A stretch of DNA of 64,000 nt from the NCBI RefSeq assembly GCF_002564025.1, contig NZ_PDJH01000001.1:1550001-1614000 (forward strand), written 5' to 3'. The stretch comes from Flavimobilis soli (GTDB lineage Bacteria; Actinomycetota; Actinomycetes; Actinomycetales; Cellulomonadaceae). Below, one piece after another: positions 34,946 through 43,703 of the stretch. Numbering within the stretch: the stretch's first letter is position 1; every line of letters starts with the position of its first letter. Position numbers and translations under genes: made by a program. Under the pieces are notes generated by a model. That model saw only the letters and a program-made list of their open reading frames with translations. It made no database searches and was not told the origin of the DNA.

Positions 34946-34977
34946 AGACCCCCGCCGACCGATGGCCGCGGGGGTCT
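34946..34977 (-). terminator. Rho-independent terminator of tRNA-Arg
   Basis: On the minus strand AGACCCCCGC pairs with GCGGGGGTCT (10-bp stem, 12-nt loop), followed by TTTGC. It begins 20 bp after the tRNA. Confidence 0.85.
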
Positions 34978-34996
34978 GCTCGCTGTCTCAAACGAG

Positions 34997-35069
34997 TGCG
35001 CCCGGAGGGATTCGAACCCCCAACCTTCTGATCCGTAGTCAGATGCTCTATCCGTTGAGCTACGGGCGC
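34997..35069 (-). tRNA. tRNA-Arg (anticodon ACG)
   Basis: 73-nt cloverleaf, CCA not encoded. Acceptor GCGCCCG/CGGGCGC with discriminator A; D-arm TAGCTCAACGGATAGAGCA; anticodon stem TCTGA/TCAGA with loop CTACGGA (ACG, read as ICG after editing); T-arm GGGGGTTCGAATCCCTC. Confidence 0.97.
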
Positions 35070-35182
35070 GTGGTCACCGCTTGGGCGACCTCGAAGAGCA
35101 TACCCGCAGCGAGGGCCGGATGCGAAATCGGCGAGGTCATGGCTTCGATCACATGCTCGCGGCCGGGGAGAGCCGGGTACGT

Positions 35183-35216
35183 CGAAGGGCCCCGGTCTGC
35201 TGACCGGGGCCCTTCG
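35183..35216 (-). terminator. Terminator of tRNA-Ser (GCT)
   Basis: CGAAGGGCCCCGGT and its exact complement form a 14-bp stem with a 6-nt loop directly after the tRNA-Ser gene. Confidence 0.8.
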
Positions 35217-35220
35217 GAAG

Positions 35221-35309
35221 CGGAGACGGAGGGATTTGAACCCTCGAACGGGTTGCCCCGTTACCACCTTAGCAGGGTGGCGCACTAGACCTGACTATGC
35301 GACGTCTCC
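35221..35309 (-). tRNA. tRNA-Ser (anticodon GCT)
   Basis: 89 nt with the long variable arm of serine tRNAs. Acceptor GGAGACG/CGTCTCC with discriminator G; anticodon stem CCACC/GGTGG with loop CTGCTAA (GCT, reads AGC/AGU); T-arm AGGGTTCAAATCCCT. Confidence 0.96.
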
Positions 35310-35360
35310 AGGCCCGCACAGCCTATCCGAGCATGAGCCCCGGGCAAAACCGGCTGCTCA

Positions 35361-36629
35361 CTAGCGTTCGAACATCCATCCGCGGTCCGTGAGCATGCGT
35401 CCGACCGCGAGTCCGATGGCGAGCGCGATGACGATCAGGCCGGCGTCGACGGCGTAGCCAAGGGCCATCGTCGACGCGCGGTCGTTGAGGTAGTACACGG
35501 CGCGGTACGCCGTCGCGCCGGGCACCATGATGACGACCGCCGGCACGTACACGGTCACGCGCGGCACGTCGATCGCGGGCGCGACGACGGCGGTGATGAG
35601 CCCGACGAGGCACGCCGCCATCGCGGCGGCCGCCTGCGGCGCGAGGCCCTGCTCGACGACGCTGATGCGCAGCACGTTCGCAACCATGCCGATCGTCGCG
35701 GCGCTGAGCGCCATCGGGAAGGGGCTGTTGAACATGAGGGCGAACCCGAGCACACCGAGGAAGCTCGCGACGAGCCGCAGCCCGAGCAGCAGGCCGGCGG
35801 CCATGTCGGGCGGCTGCACGACGTCGGGCGTCACCCCCGCGAGGGTCGAGACGCCCCACACGGCGAGCGCGGCCGACATGAGGATCATGACGGCGTACGT
35901 CAGCCGCGCGACGCCCGCCGAGTAGTCGAGCTTCGCGAGGTCGAGGGCTCCCGTGACGAGCGGGAAGCCCGGCACGAGGAACAGGACGGCAGAGACGTAC
36001 CCGGCCTCGTGGCCGCCCCACCCGGCGACCGTCGAGTCGAGCACCATCATCAGGCCGAGGTACATGAACGACGCGAGGCACGCGGCGAGCATCGTCACCG
36101 CGAACTGGTTGAGTCCCTTGTGCAGGAGGGTGCGGCGCAAGAGCTGGCCTGACCCGGCCGCGAGGAACACGCCCGCGCACTCGACCGGTCCGCCGTTGTT
36201 GAGGAACGCGAACGCCGCGCACGCGACGGCCGCGAACAGCGCGTTGGCGAGGCTCCCGTACAGCAACGGCTTGGACGCGATCCGGTCGACGCCACGCTCG
36301 AGCTCCTCGACCGTCGTCCGCTCCGGGAGCGCGGAGACGTACCGCTCGATCTCCATGAGCCGGTCGGCGTTGACGCCGATCGACCGGACCTCGGTCACCT
36401 CCGTGCGGAAGATGGGGCCGCGGTGCGACGTCGCGGTGATCTCCGTGAGCGTCACGTGCGCCTCGTGCCGCGCCATGCCGAGAGCGCGCGCCGCGCGCTG
36501 CATCGTCGCCTTGACGCGGTAGCTTCCCGTGCCGGCCGAGAGGCTGAGGCGGCCGAGCCGCAGGATCGCGCCAGACTGTCTGATGAGCCCGACCGGTTCG
36601 AGCTCGTCCTCTGTCACGGGGGTGTTCAC
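35361..36629 (-). CDS. ThrE-family threonine/serine exporter
   Basis: Membrane exporter of 422 residues in the single-chain actinobacterial form, with a hydrophilic N-terminal region of about 125 residues, then ten helices in two sets (ThrE domain with LNNGGPVECAGVFLAAGSGQLLR, and a second domain of four or five helices ending VVIMVPGATAYRAVYYL). Corynebacterium ThrE exports threonine and serine using the proton gradient. GTG start at 36629 is chosen because the preceding in-frame codons are not starts; GATGAT lies 6 nt upstream, weakly suggesting a leaderless mRNA. It stands alone between tRNA genes. Confidence 0.87.
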   Translation of the reverse strand: MNTPVTEDELEPVGLIRQSGAILRLGRLSLSAGTGSYRVKATMQRAARALGMARHEAHVTLTEITATSHRGPIFRTEVTEVRSIGVNADRLMEIERYVSALPERTTVEELERGVDRIASKPLLYGSLANALFAAVACAAFAFLNNGGPVECAGVFLAAGSGQLLRRTLLHKGLNQFAVTMLAACLASFMYLGLMMVLDSTVAGWGGHEAGYVSAVLFLVPGFPLVTGALDLAKLDYSAGVARLTYAVMILMSAALAVWGVSTLAGVTPDVVQPPDMAAGLLLGLRLVASFLGVLGFALMFNSPFPMALSAATIGMVANVLRISVVEQGLAPQAAAAMAACLVGLITAVVAPAIDVPRVTVYVPAVVIMVPGATAYRAVYYLNDRASTMALGYAVDAGLIVIALAIGLAVGRMLTDRGWMFER

Positions 36630-36848
36630 CGGGACATCATCCCTCGCACGCCTCCCGGGGCGCGGGACCAACCTCCCGCCAGCCGCGCCGGGAGCCCCGC
36701 TACGCATTCTCCGCGCCTTGGGACTTCGCGCCGTCGGGCACCGCGCGCAGCACGACGACGCGCCGCGAGGCACCACGCTCAGCGCGGCGCCGCGCCGTTG
36801 GACTCCGCGCAGCGCGACGACGCACCGTTCGACGCCGGACCAGCACGA

Positions 36849-36878
36849 CGAAGGCCGCGCCCGTGGGCGCAGCCTTCG
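36849..36878 (-). terminator. Terminator of tRNA-Ser (TGA)
   Basis: CGAAGGC-c-GCGCCC pairs with GGGCGC-a-GCCTTCG round a 2-nt loop, 8 bp after the tRNA. The 219 bp from here to thrE hold nothing recognisable. Confidence 0.75.
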
Positions 36879-36885
36879 ACCGTGG

Positions 36886-36970
36886 CGGAGGGCGAGGGAT
36901 TCGAACCCCCGGTCCCTTGCGGGACAACGGTTTTCAAGACCGTCACATTAGGCCGCTCTGTCAGCCCTCC
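36886..36970 (-). tRNA. tRNA-Ser (anticodon TGA)
   Basis: 85 nt with a long variable arm. Acceptor GGAGGGC/GCCCTCC with discriminator G; anticodon stem ACGGT/ACCGT, loop CTTGAAA (TGA, reads UCN codons); T-arm GGGGGTTCGAATCCCTC. Confidence 0.96.
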
Positions 36971-37003
36971 TCGCGGCACATTCTGCCACGCAGGAGCCGC
37001 CGC

Positions 37004-37447
37004 TCAGACCCACCAGGCGTCGTCGCGACCAGGGCTCACGACCTCGAGCGCGTACATGCGCGCGAGGCGCGCAAGATCCCGCTCGTACGTGACGAGCGTC
37101 GTGATCTCGTGGTTCACGACGGCGAGGCCCAGGTGCAGCGCGTCGAACGGCCCGAGGACGGGCGTCACGAGCGGCGACACGGTCATCGCCTGGTCGGGTA
37201 TCCGCAGCAGGTTCAGGCGGCGCGCGAGCTGACGCGCCGTCTCGCGCGCGTCCGGCCCCAGCGGCGCAGCCGTGGTGCGCAGCTGCGTCAGCGCGATCTG
37301 CGTGACCCCGACATCGGGCTCGTTCTCGTCCAGCCACGCCTGCCAGGCGGCCGCCTCACGGACGACGGCGGGGTCCTCACCCGGGAGCGGCTGGTACGAG
37401 TCGTCGATGACGGACAGCCGCAGCGCTGATCCGTCGACGAGAAACAC
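37004..37447 (-). CDS. Orphan PIN-domain protein
   Basis: 147 residues with the PIN nuclease pattern: FLVDGSALRL at the start (first acidic residue D5 in the present numbering), a central Glu/Asp-containing helix (DVGVTQIALTQL), GPFDALHLGLAV with the third Asp, and TTLVTYERDLARLA with the fourth. PIN domains are RNases, mostly VapC toxins. GTG 37447 is chosen since GGAGG is 5 nt upstream; the GTG at 37453 overlaps it. No VapB antitoxin gene is found on either side, as the flanks are a tRNA and the conservon, so it is either solitary or a non-toxin PIN protein. Confidence 0.78.
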   Translation of the reverse strand: MFLVDGSALRLSVIDDSYQPLPGEDPAVVREAAAWQAWLDENEPDVGVTQIALTQLRTTAAPLGPDARETARQLARRLNLLRIPDQAMTVSPLVTPVLGPFDALHLGLAVVNHEITTLVTYERDLARLARMYALEVVSPGRDDAWWV

Positions 37448-37507
37448 GGCCACCTCCGTCGCGCGCGGGCCCTTCCCGCAGACGGGACGAATCTACCCGA
37501 GACGACA

Positions 37508-37540
37508 CCGGCCGGGGCCGTCAGGGACGGCCCCGGCCGG
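37508..37540. terminator. Terminator of the conservon
   Basis: CCGGCCGGGGCCGT and its exact complement form a 14-bp stem with a 5-nt loop, 20 bp after the GTPase gene on the minus strand. Confidence 0.8.
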
Positions 37541-37560
37541 GGACTGCTGTGCGCGGAGGC

Positions 37561-38160
37561 TCAGGCGGCGCGCAGGCGCGCCATCGCGAGCTGGACGAGC
37601 GAGATCAGCGTCTGCTTCGTCGCCGCGCGCGAACGCGCGTCCGTGTAGAGCATCGGGACGTGCGCGGGGACCTGGAGGGCCTCACGGACGTCCTCGAGCC
37701 GGTGCTTGGCAACGCCGTCGAAGCAGTTGACGCCCACGACGAACGGGATGCCGCGCGACTCGAAGTAGTCGATCGCCGGGAAGCACTGCTCGAGGCGGTC
37801 GGTGTCGACGAGCACGACGGCGCCGATCGCGCCACGGACCAGGTCGTCCCACATGAAGAGGAAGCGGTCCTGGCCGGGGGTGCCGAAGAGGTACAGCCAC
37901 AGCGAGCTCGAGAGCTCGATGCGACCGAAGTCCATGGCGACCGTCGTCGTCGTCTTGCGGTCGGTCACGCCACCGGCGTCGTCGACGCCGACGGAGTGCT
38001 CGGTCATCGCAGCCTCGGTGTTGAGGGGCTCGATGTCAGAGATGGAGCCGATGAACGTCGTCTTGCCCACTGCGAAGCCACCTGCGACGACGATCTTGAC
38101 GACCGTAGGGGCGGGGGCGTGCGGCGTGCCGGACGCGGACTCAGAGGGAGGAAATGCCAT
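37561..38160 (-). CDS. Conservon GTPase (CvnD-like, MglA/Ras-type)
   Basis: 199-residue small GTPase. P-loop GGFAVGKTTFIG, switch region with TTTTVAMDFGRI, G3-like TPGQDRFLFMWDDL, and GVNCFDG in the place of NKxD, as in the prokaryotic MglA-like family. No membrane anchor. Last gene of the CvnABCD set; its start overlaps the DUF742 gene by 20 bp. In Streptomyces the CvnD GTPase is thought to act as a switch downstream of the CvnA kinase. Confidence 0.93.
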   Translation of the reverse strand: MAFPPSESASGTPHAPAPTVVKIVVAGGFAVGKTTFIGSISDIEPLNTEAAMTEHSVGVDDAGGVTDRKTTTTVAMDFGRIELSSSLWLYLFGTPGQDRFLFMWDDLVRGAIGAVVLVDTDRLEQCFPAIDYFESRGIPFVVGVNCFDGVAKHRLEDVREALQVPAHVPMLYTDARSRAATKQTLISLVQLAMARLRAA

Positions 38161-38545
38161 TGAGAACACTCTCCAACACGCTCAGGGACAGGGCAGGGTT
38201 CTGGTGGCCAGGCTGGCCGTGACCCGTGTGGACGTTGACGGGCGCCGCGGTGTGCACCTTGATGTAGCCGTCGTCGGCAAGGTCAGCGATGACGACGCGG
38301 ACCACGCCGATCGGCATGCGCAGGAGAGCGGAGAGCTCCGCGACCGAGACGTAGTTCAGCGCCGCGTGGCGGATGATCTCGCGCTTCTCGGGCGTCAGAC
38401 GCGTTCCCGTGACGGCACCCGGCATCGCCTCGACCAGCGCCTCCAGCGGGAGGTCGGACGTAGCCGACCGGACGCGACCGCCGGTGACTGCGTAAGGCCT
38501 GACGGTCGAGCTCTCGTACTCGTGACCGTCGTGCGAGCTAGACAT
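38141..38545 (-). CDS. DUF742 protein (CvnC-like)
   Basis: 134 residues. DUF742 core: VRPYAVTGGRVRS, LPLEALV, then a winged-helix-like segment KREIIRHAALNYVSVAELSALLRMPIGVVRVVIADLADDGYI. The C-terminal 30 residues are disordered and His/Gln-rich. It is 11 bp after the roadblock gene and overlaps the GTPase gene. It is probably a DNA- or protein-binding adaptor in the conservon signalling complex. Confidence 0.93.
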   Translation of the reverse strand: MSSSHDGHEYESSTVRPYAVTGGRVRSATSDLPLEALVEAMPGAVTGTRLTPEKREIIRHAALNYVSVAELSALLRMPIGVVRVVIADLADDGYIKVHTAAPVNVHTGHGQPGHQNPALSLSVLESVLNGISSL

Positions 38546-38556
38546 GTGAATCTCCC

Positions 38557-39000
38557 TCAGCCGAGAAGACGAGTCGCACCGTCGACAGGAAGGTTGCCGC
38601 GCATCTCGGTGATGAGCTGCGGAGTCAGCGTCGCCTCGGTGCGCGAGACGAGCAGTGCCATCTCGTAACCGATCAGGCCGACGTCGCAGGTGGACTCTGC
38701 GACCGCAGCGAGCACGGAACCGTTGGACACGTTCATGAGGAACAGGAACGCGTCGTCCATCTCGATGATGGACTGGCGGACGTTCCCGGCCTCGAGCTGG
38801 CGCGCGGCACCGCGCGTCAGGCTGGACATGCCGGACACGATGGCGGCGAGCTGGTCACCGGAGGTCCGGTCCAGGTTCTCCGACATCGCCATGAGCAGAC
38901 CGTCCGCAGACACGACGAGCGTGTGTCGGGTGCCGGCAACTGTCCTGACGAAGTTGTCGAGCAACCACCCGAAGTTGGTTGCCTCAGTACTGATGGACAC
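38557..39000 (-). CDS. Roadblock/LC7-domain protein (CvnB-like)
   Basis: 147 residues made almost wholly of one roadblock/LC7 fold (NFGWLLDNFVRTVAGTRHTLVVSADGLLMA to about 120), with a short tail. Roadblock proteins regulate small GTPases; CvnB is taken to be the regulator or scaffold for CvnD. GTG start has GGAGAG upstream. It follows the kinase gene by 20 bp. Confidence 0.93.
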   Translation of the reverse strand: MSISTEATNFGWLLDNFVRTVAGTRHTLVVSADGLLMAMSENLDRTSGDQLAAIVSGMSSLTRGAARQLEAGNVRQSIIEMDDAFLFLMNVSNGSVLAAVAESTCDVGLIGYEMALLVSRTEATLTPQLITEMRGNLPVDGATRLLG

Positions 39001-39020
39001 TTTCTCTCCTTCTTCCAGAG

Positions 39021-42000
39021 TCAACGCGACTGTGGTGCGGGGTCGTGGTTTTCATGGACATCTTGCACCGGAGCTCCGTCGCCCTCCTGACGTGCCCGGT
39101 TGGTGGCACTGACGAAGGACGACAGACGTGCCCGGAGCTCGGCCGCGTCGCGGCTGATCTTGGAAGAGCCCTCGTCCGGAAGTGTAGAGGCGGGCACCTC
39201 CGTCCGAACTCGCTTCGTGAGGCTGCTGCTCGCCGCGGGTCCGGCCATCTGGTTCGGCCGGTACGCGGAGAGCTGGCTGAGCTCCGCCAGGGCCTGCTCC
39301 TGGATCCCGGCCTGCAGTGCGAGCCGGGCAGAGAGCTCTGCGTCCAGCTCCCCGACGCCCCAGCTGGTGCGCTGGGCCTCGGGTGCTGCCGGAGCGGCAG
39401 GCGCGGACGGTGCCGCGGGTGCGGCCTCGTCCCTCGGTCCGAAGAATGCGGTGGCCGACGGCGCGGGGCGTGCCGCGCTCTCGGGCTCGACAGCCGACCC
39501 GATGGTCGCGTCGAACGCCGGGGGCGAGTACGTGAAGCCCTCGGGCTCGATCGGCTGCGGCGTGAAGGTGGACGGCGAACGACGCTCGAGCGGTGCCGTC
39601 TCCTCCGCCGGGGCCGCCGGCGCGAAGGCAGCGGGCGCCTCGTACGACGCGACAGCCTGCGGCTCCGGGGCGAAGACCTCCGCGGCCGGGGCCGCCGGGG
39701 CTGCCGGGGCGGGTGCGAAGCCCCACCCGGCCTGCTCCTGCGGAGCGGCGGCGGGTGCCGGCGGCGGCGTGACGGCGGGAGCCTCGGCGCCCTTCTTCTT
39801 CCGCTTGCGCCCGAAGAAGCCACGCTTCTTCTCGGGCTCGGCGGCCGGTGCCGGTTCCGCCGGAGCGGCACCGAGGACGTCGCTGAAGCTGGGCAGCGCT
39901 GCTCCCGAAGGGCTGACCGCGAAGGGAGCGATGTCTGCGCTCGCCGCGGGCATCGGCAGGAAGCCGCCGTCCGCGGGCGCAGGTGCGGGCTCGTTCTGCG
40001 GCACGGCAGGCTCGGCCTGAGGGGCCTCGACGTGCGCGGCCGGAGCCTCAGCCTGCGGAGCGTCGTACCGGGCCGCGGGGGCCCCGTACTGCGCCGCGGG
40101 GGCCTCGTATTGCGCCGCGGGTGCCTCGTATTGCGCCGCCTCGTAAGCCGCCGCGTCGTACTGCGCCGCAGCGGCGCCGTACTGCGCGGCCTCGTCGTGC
40201 GAGGGCGCTGCCTCGTAGGCCTCGTCCGCCTGAGCCGCGGGCTCGACAGCGTGGTCGACGTGCTCGCCCGGGTAGGCCTCCGCAGCCACCTCGTCGTACA
40301 CGACGTCCTCGACATCCGGGACCTCGACCTCGACCTCGTCCTCGACCAGACCAGGGATCGCGAAACCGAGCTCCGGGTCGATCTCCGGGGCAGGGACGGC
40401 CTCGGGGGCGGTCTCCGCGATCGGTGCGGGTGCGGCGTCGGCGACGGGAGCCGGCGTCTCCTCCTCGTAGCGGGCGTAGCGGCCGCGGCGGGTCGGGACG
40501 TCCGGGTAGGCCTCGTCGTCGACGTCAGCGGCGGACGCGATCGAGCCGACGTGCGCGCCGAGGGTGCGCAGGCGCTCGTCCTCACGCGTCGGAGCGGGGA
40601 GCTCCGAGGCGTGCGTCGGCTGCCAGGCGGCGCTCTCGGCGTCGTGGAAGGACTCGGCAGCGTCGTGCGCAGAGGCGCCGTCGGAGCTCGGGGCCCATGC
40701 TTCGGCGAAGGCCTGCACGGCAGCGTCCTGGTGCTCGTCGAGAGCCGGGAGCTCAGCCTCGACCGGCGCAAACGCGTCGGCCTGCGAGGACTCGACGACC
40801 GGCACGGTCGGCGTCTCGGCCTGCTCGTGCGCGGGGAGCGGCTCGACCGTCTCGCCCATGAACTCGAGCGAGCGACGGGTGCGGAAGTTCGAGAAGACCG
40901 CGGCGCGCTCGGGGACGGGAGCGATCGGGCCGTTCTGGTCGGCCGTCGGCTCCGCGGGGAGCGGCGCCGACGCGCCCGTCGGGGCAGCGCCACGCGTCGG
41001 CAGGCCGGAGCCACCGCCACGCGTCGGCAGAGCAGAAGCACCGCCGCGCGTCGGGAGAGCGTCCGCGCCACCACGCGTCGGGAGGGCGTCGCCACCGCGC
41101 GTCGGGAGGGCGTCGCCACCGCGCGTCGGGAGGGCGTCGCCACCGCGCGTCGGGAGGGCGTCGCCACCGCGCGTGGGGAGGGCAGAACGACCACCACGCG
41201 TCGGGAGCGATGCGGGACCGGCGATGTTGCTCGGCGGGGTCCACAGCTCGTTGGCACCGGCGACGAAGTCGCTCGGCAGCTCCGAGGCCGCGAGCTCAGG
41301 GAGGACGATGTCCGCCTCGGGCACGGCACCGAGCGAGGCGCTCGGCGCCGCGGTCTCGGGGGCGTTGCGCGTCTTGCGGCGCGGCATGCCCGTGCTCGTG
41401 GAGCCGTCGGTGAGCGCGTCGAGGTCGACGGGCACCGCGACAGGCGGCTCTGGCTCGACGTTGCGGCGCGTGGAGAGCGGCTGCGCCGCAGCCGGCTCGG
41501 GCGCGACCCAGGCCTCGGTGGCCTCGCGGGTGTCCTTGCTCAGGACGTCCACGGGCTCGTCGAGCGGGACCTCGTCCGCAGCGATGAACAGCGCGCGCGG
41601 GAGCATGACGCGAGCGACCGTGCCGTCACGGCCCTCGGGCCGCGAGAAGCGGACGGACGCACCGAGCTTGTAGGCGAGTCGACCGACGACGTAGAGGCCG
41701 AGACGCTGCGAGCCGACGATCTCGGACGCGGCGTAGGTCGACGCCTTCTCGTTGGCCTCGTCGAGCTCCTCGTCGGTCATGCCGAGGCCCTCGTCGAGCA
41801 CGGCGACCGTGTACCAGCGCGAGTCCTCCTCGACCGTCACGACGACCGGGGTGCCAGGGTCGGAGAAGACGGTCGCGTTCTCGAGGAGCTCAGCGATCAG
41901 GTGCGCGGCGGGCAGCGCGTTGTGACCGAGCATGAGCGGGTCGACGTGCAGGTCGAGCTCGACGCGCTCGTACAGCTCGATCTCCGAGGATGCCGTACGC

Positions 42001-43484
42001 ACGACGTCGGACAGCGGCATGGGAGCGCGGACGCGACGGCCCGACTCGATGCCGGCGAGGACGAGGAGCGACTCGGCGTTACGGCGCATTCGCGTCGCGA
42101 GGTGGTCGAGGCGGAAGAGGTTCGCGAGGGTGCCCGGGTCTTCCTCGGAGCGCTCGAGCTCGTCGAGGAAGACGAGCTGGCGGTTGAGGAGGACCTGGTC
42201 GCGACGAGCGACGTTGATGAACATCTCGGCGATCGAGCCGCGCAGGAGGGCCTGCTCACGGGCGACGCGGAGCGTCACGGCATTCACCTCGTTGAACGCG
42301 CCGGCCAGTCGGCCGACCTCGTCCTGCGAGGTGACCTCGATCTTCTCGACGGAGACGTCGGGGCTCTTGCCCGGCTCGGCGACCTCGTCGACGATGCGCG
42401 GCAGCTCGTCACGGACACGACCGGCGGCGTCCGTCAGGCGACGGAGCGGCTCGGTGATCGTGCGGGCGACGGTGAGCGCGATGAACACGGAGACCGCGAC
42501 AGCGGCGAGCGCGGCGGCGAGCGTCAGGAGGAGCGAGCGGGTCGCGGCGTCCTGCGACGACTTGCCGTAGTCCACGGCGAGCTGGCGCAGGTCGTCGCGC
42601 ACGTCGCGCAGGCGCGTGTTCTCGGCAGCAGCGTTATCTTCCCACTGCGTGCGGTACTGCACCGGGATGGTGTTCGGGGCGGCCTGGAGAAGACCGTCAC
42701 GGGCGATCTGGAACGACGCGCTGAGCGACGGGATCTCGATGCCCTCGTAGCCGAGGTCGGCGACGGTGCGGATCGCGTTGGTGCGGACGGTGGTGCCCTC
42801 GGCCATCTGGACCGCGACGGCGCGGCGGTCGACCTCGGTGTCCATGTTCGAGAACGAGTCCTCGATGAGGATCTGTCCCGACTGCGCCTCGACCTGCATG
42901 TTGTTCATGAGGCGGTTCGTGTTCGTGTACGCCACGACGTGAGTACCGAGGCCACGGTCGCGCACCGTGGTCGCGAGGATGTCACCGAGGTCGAGCTGAG
43001 CGTCGATCATCGTGTCGTAGTACGACATGAGGTTACGGACGGTCGTACCGCCACCGGACGTTCCCCAGCCGATGCGCTCGTCGACGAGGCTGCGCGCGAG
43101 CGCGAGCTGCTCGGGCTGACGGGTCTGGACGGCCCGGGCCATCGTCTCGTTGACGGCCGCGTTGTCGCTCTTGCGGTCCATCTGGCGCAGGGCGCGGTCG
43201 AGCTTGCTGACCGCGTCGTCTGTCGCCTTGCGGGCGGCGGCGAGGTCCTTCACGAACGCGGTGCGCCCGGTCGCCACGGCGACCGAGGACCAGCGCTCCT
43301 GCTGGAGTGCATCGATGAGGTCGTCCTCGACGACGACGACGCCGAGGTAGCTGGTCTGCAGACGCGAGTACTGCCACGTGTCGTACGCCGACACGACGAG
43401 GTAACCGGCGCCAAGAACCAGGACGAGCACCGGCACGGCCAGTGTCGCCAGGATCTTTCCGCGCACCCCTAGTCTGCGGAGCAT
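39021..43484 (-). CDS. Conservon sensor histidine kinase (CvnA-like) with repeat-rich tail
   Basis: 1487 residues. Membrane helix (about 11-33), extracytoplasmic NIT-type helical sensor (about 35-315), second helix (about 318-340), HAMP (340-405), then the NarX-like dimer region with LDHLATRMRRNAESLLVL (H461), and an HATPase domain with N-box ELLENATVF (about 533-541) and DEGLGM (564-569). About 850 residues of disordered Ala/Pro/Glu-rich tail follow, with nine LPTRGG repeats (about 757-830), a stretch of QYEAPAA-type repeats (about 1095-1145), and a conserved-looking end with KKRGFFGRKRKKK and a helical EQALAELSQLSAYRPNQM. Streptomyces CvnA proteins are far shorter on average. ATG follows GAGAGAGG. 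First gene of the CvnABCD operon. Confidence 0.94.
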   Translation of the reverse strand: MLRRLGVRGKILATLAVPVLVLVLGAGYLVVSAYDTWQYSRLQTSYLGVVVVEDDLIDALQQERWSSVAVATGRTAFVKDLAAARKATDDAVSKLDRALRQMDRKSDNAAVNETMARAVQTRQPEQLALARSLVDERIGWGTSGGGTTVRNLMSYYDTMIDAQLDLGDILATTVRDRGLGTHVVAYTNTNRLMNNMQVEAQSGQILIEDSFSNMDTEVDRRAVAVQMAEGTTVRTNAIRTVADLGYEGIEIPSLSASFQIARDGLLQAAPNTIPVQYRTQWEDNAAAENTRLRDVRDDLRQLAVDYGKSSQDAATRSLLLTLAAALAAVAVSVFIALTVARTITEPLRRLTDAAGRVRDELPRIVDEVAEPGKSPDVSVEKIEVTSQDEVGRLAGAFNEVNAVTLRVAREQALLRGSIAEMFINVARRDQVLLNRQLVFLDELERSEEDPGTLANLFRLDHLATRMRRNAESLLVLAGIESGRRVRAPMPLSDVVRTASSEIELYERVELDLHVDPLMLGHNALPAAHLIAELLENATVFSDPGTPVVVTVEEDSRWYTVAVLDEGLGMTDEELDEANEKASTYAASEIVGSQRLGLYVVGRLAYKLGASVRFSRPEGRDGTVARVMLPRALFIAADEVPLDEPVDVLSKDTREATEAWVAPEPAAAQPLSTRRNVEPEPPVAVPVDLDALTDGSTSTGMPRRKTRNAPETAAPSASLGAVPEADIVLPELAASELPSDFVAGANELWTPPSNIAGPASLPTRGGRSALPTRGGDALPTRGGDALPTRGGDALPTRGGDALPTRGGADALPTRGGASALPTRGGGSGLPTRGAAPTGASAPLPAEPTADQNGPIAPVPERAAVFSNFRTRRSLEFMGETVEPLPAHEQAETPTVPVVESSQADAFAPVEAELPALDEHQDAAVQAFAEAWAPSSDGASAHDAAESFHDAESAAWQPTHASELPAPTREDERLRTLGAHVGSIASAADVDDEAYPDVPTRRGRYARYEEETPAPVADAAPAPIAETAPEAVPAPEIDPELGFAIPGLVEDEVEVEVPDVEDVVYDEVAAEAYPGEHVDHAVEPAAQADEAYEAAPSHDEAAQYGAAAAQYDAAAYEAAQYEAPAAQYEAPAAQYGAPAARYDAPQAEAPAAHVEAPQAEPAVPQNEPAPAPADGGFLPMPAASADIAPFAVSPSGAALPSFSDVLGAAPAEPAPAAEPEKKRGFFGRKRKKKGAEAPAVTPPPAPAAAPQEQAGWGFAPAPAAPAAPAAEVFAPEPQAVASYEAPAAFAPAAPAEETAPLERRSPSTFTPQPIEPEGFTYSPPAFDATIGSAVEPESAARPAPSATAFFGPRDEAAPAAPSAPAAPAAPEAQRTSWGVGELDAELSARLALQAGIQEQALAELSQLSAYRPNQMAGPAASSSLTKRVRTEVPASTLPDEGSSKISRDAAELRARLSSFVSATNRARQEGDGAPVQDVHENHDPAPQSR
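40985..41215 (-). repeat. In-gene tandem repeat encoding LPTRGG units
   Basis: Nine copies of LPTRGG or a close variant, most in 8-codon (24-bp) units of the form D-A-L-P-T-R-G-G. The four central units (about 41085-41175) are nearly identical at DNA level, so copy number is likely to vary between strains. Confidence 0.9.
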
Positions 43485-43690
43485 CGGTACCTCTCTCGCC
43501 CTTGTCGCAGGGAGCCCACGGGAGGCCTCCCCCAGCGCGCCACCAGGCAGGTTGCTCGCCGTGATCAGTGAATCGGCATGTTCGGCCGGTTCCATTAGCA
43601 GAGCGCAGCCTCGGATGACGAGACACCACCCCGCGGGGCGGGGAAAACACCCAAATCATGTCTCACCGTGTGATGACGACGTGGCAGAAC

Positions 43691-43696
43691 TAGGAT
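43691..43696 (+). promoter_or_regulatory. Leaderless-type -10 box
   Basis: TAGGAT, 7 nt before the GTG at 43704. Confidence 0.5.
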
Positions 43697-43703
43697 GTGC
43701 GCC

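Larger units (their letters stand above)
34666..34996. other. Intergenic region without genes
   Basis: 331 bp between copC and the tRNA-Arg gene. It holds the possible copC promoter, a GGGCTCC heptamer array (34865-34934) and the tRNA terminator (34946-34977). No coding frame with family similarity was seen. Confidence 0.7.

Noticed and set aside
34997..36970. tRNA cluster as an integration site of a genomic island.
   Set aside because: No integrase, no direct repeat of a tRNA 3' end and no change in base composition were seen near the three tRNA genes.
40985..41215. CRISPR-like spacing of repeats inside the Cvn kinase gene.
   Set aside because: The 24-bp units are contiguous, in frame and encode LPTRGG; there are no unique spacers and no cas genes.
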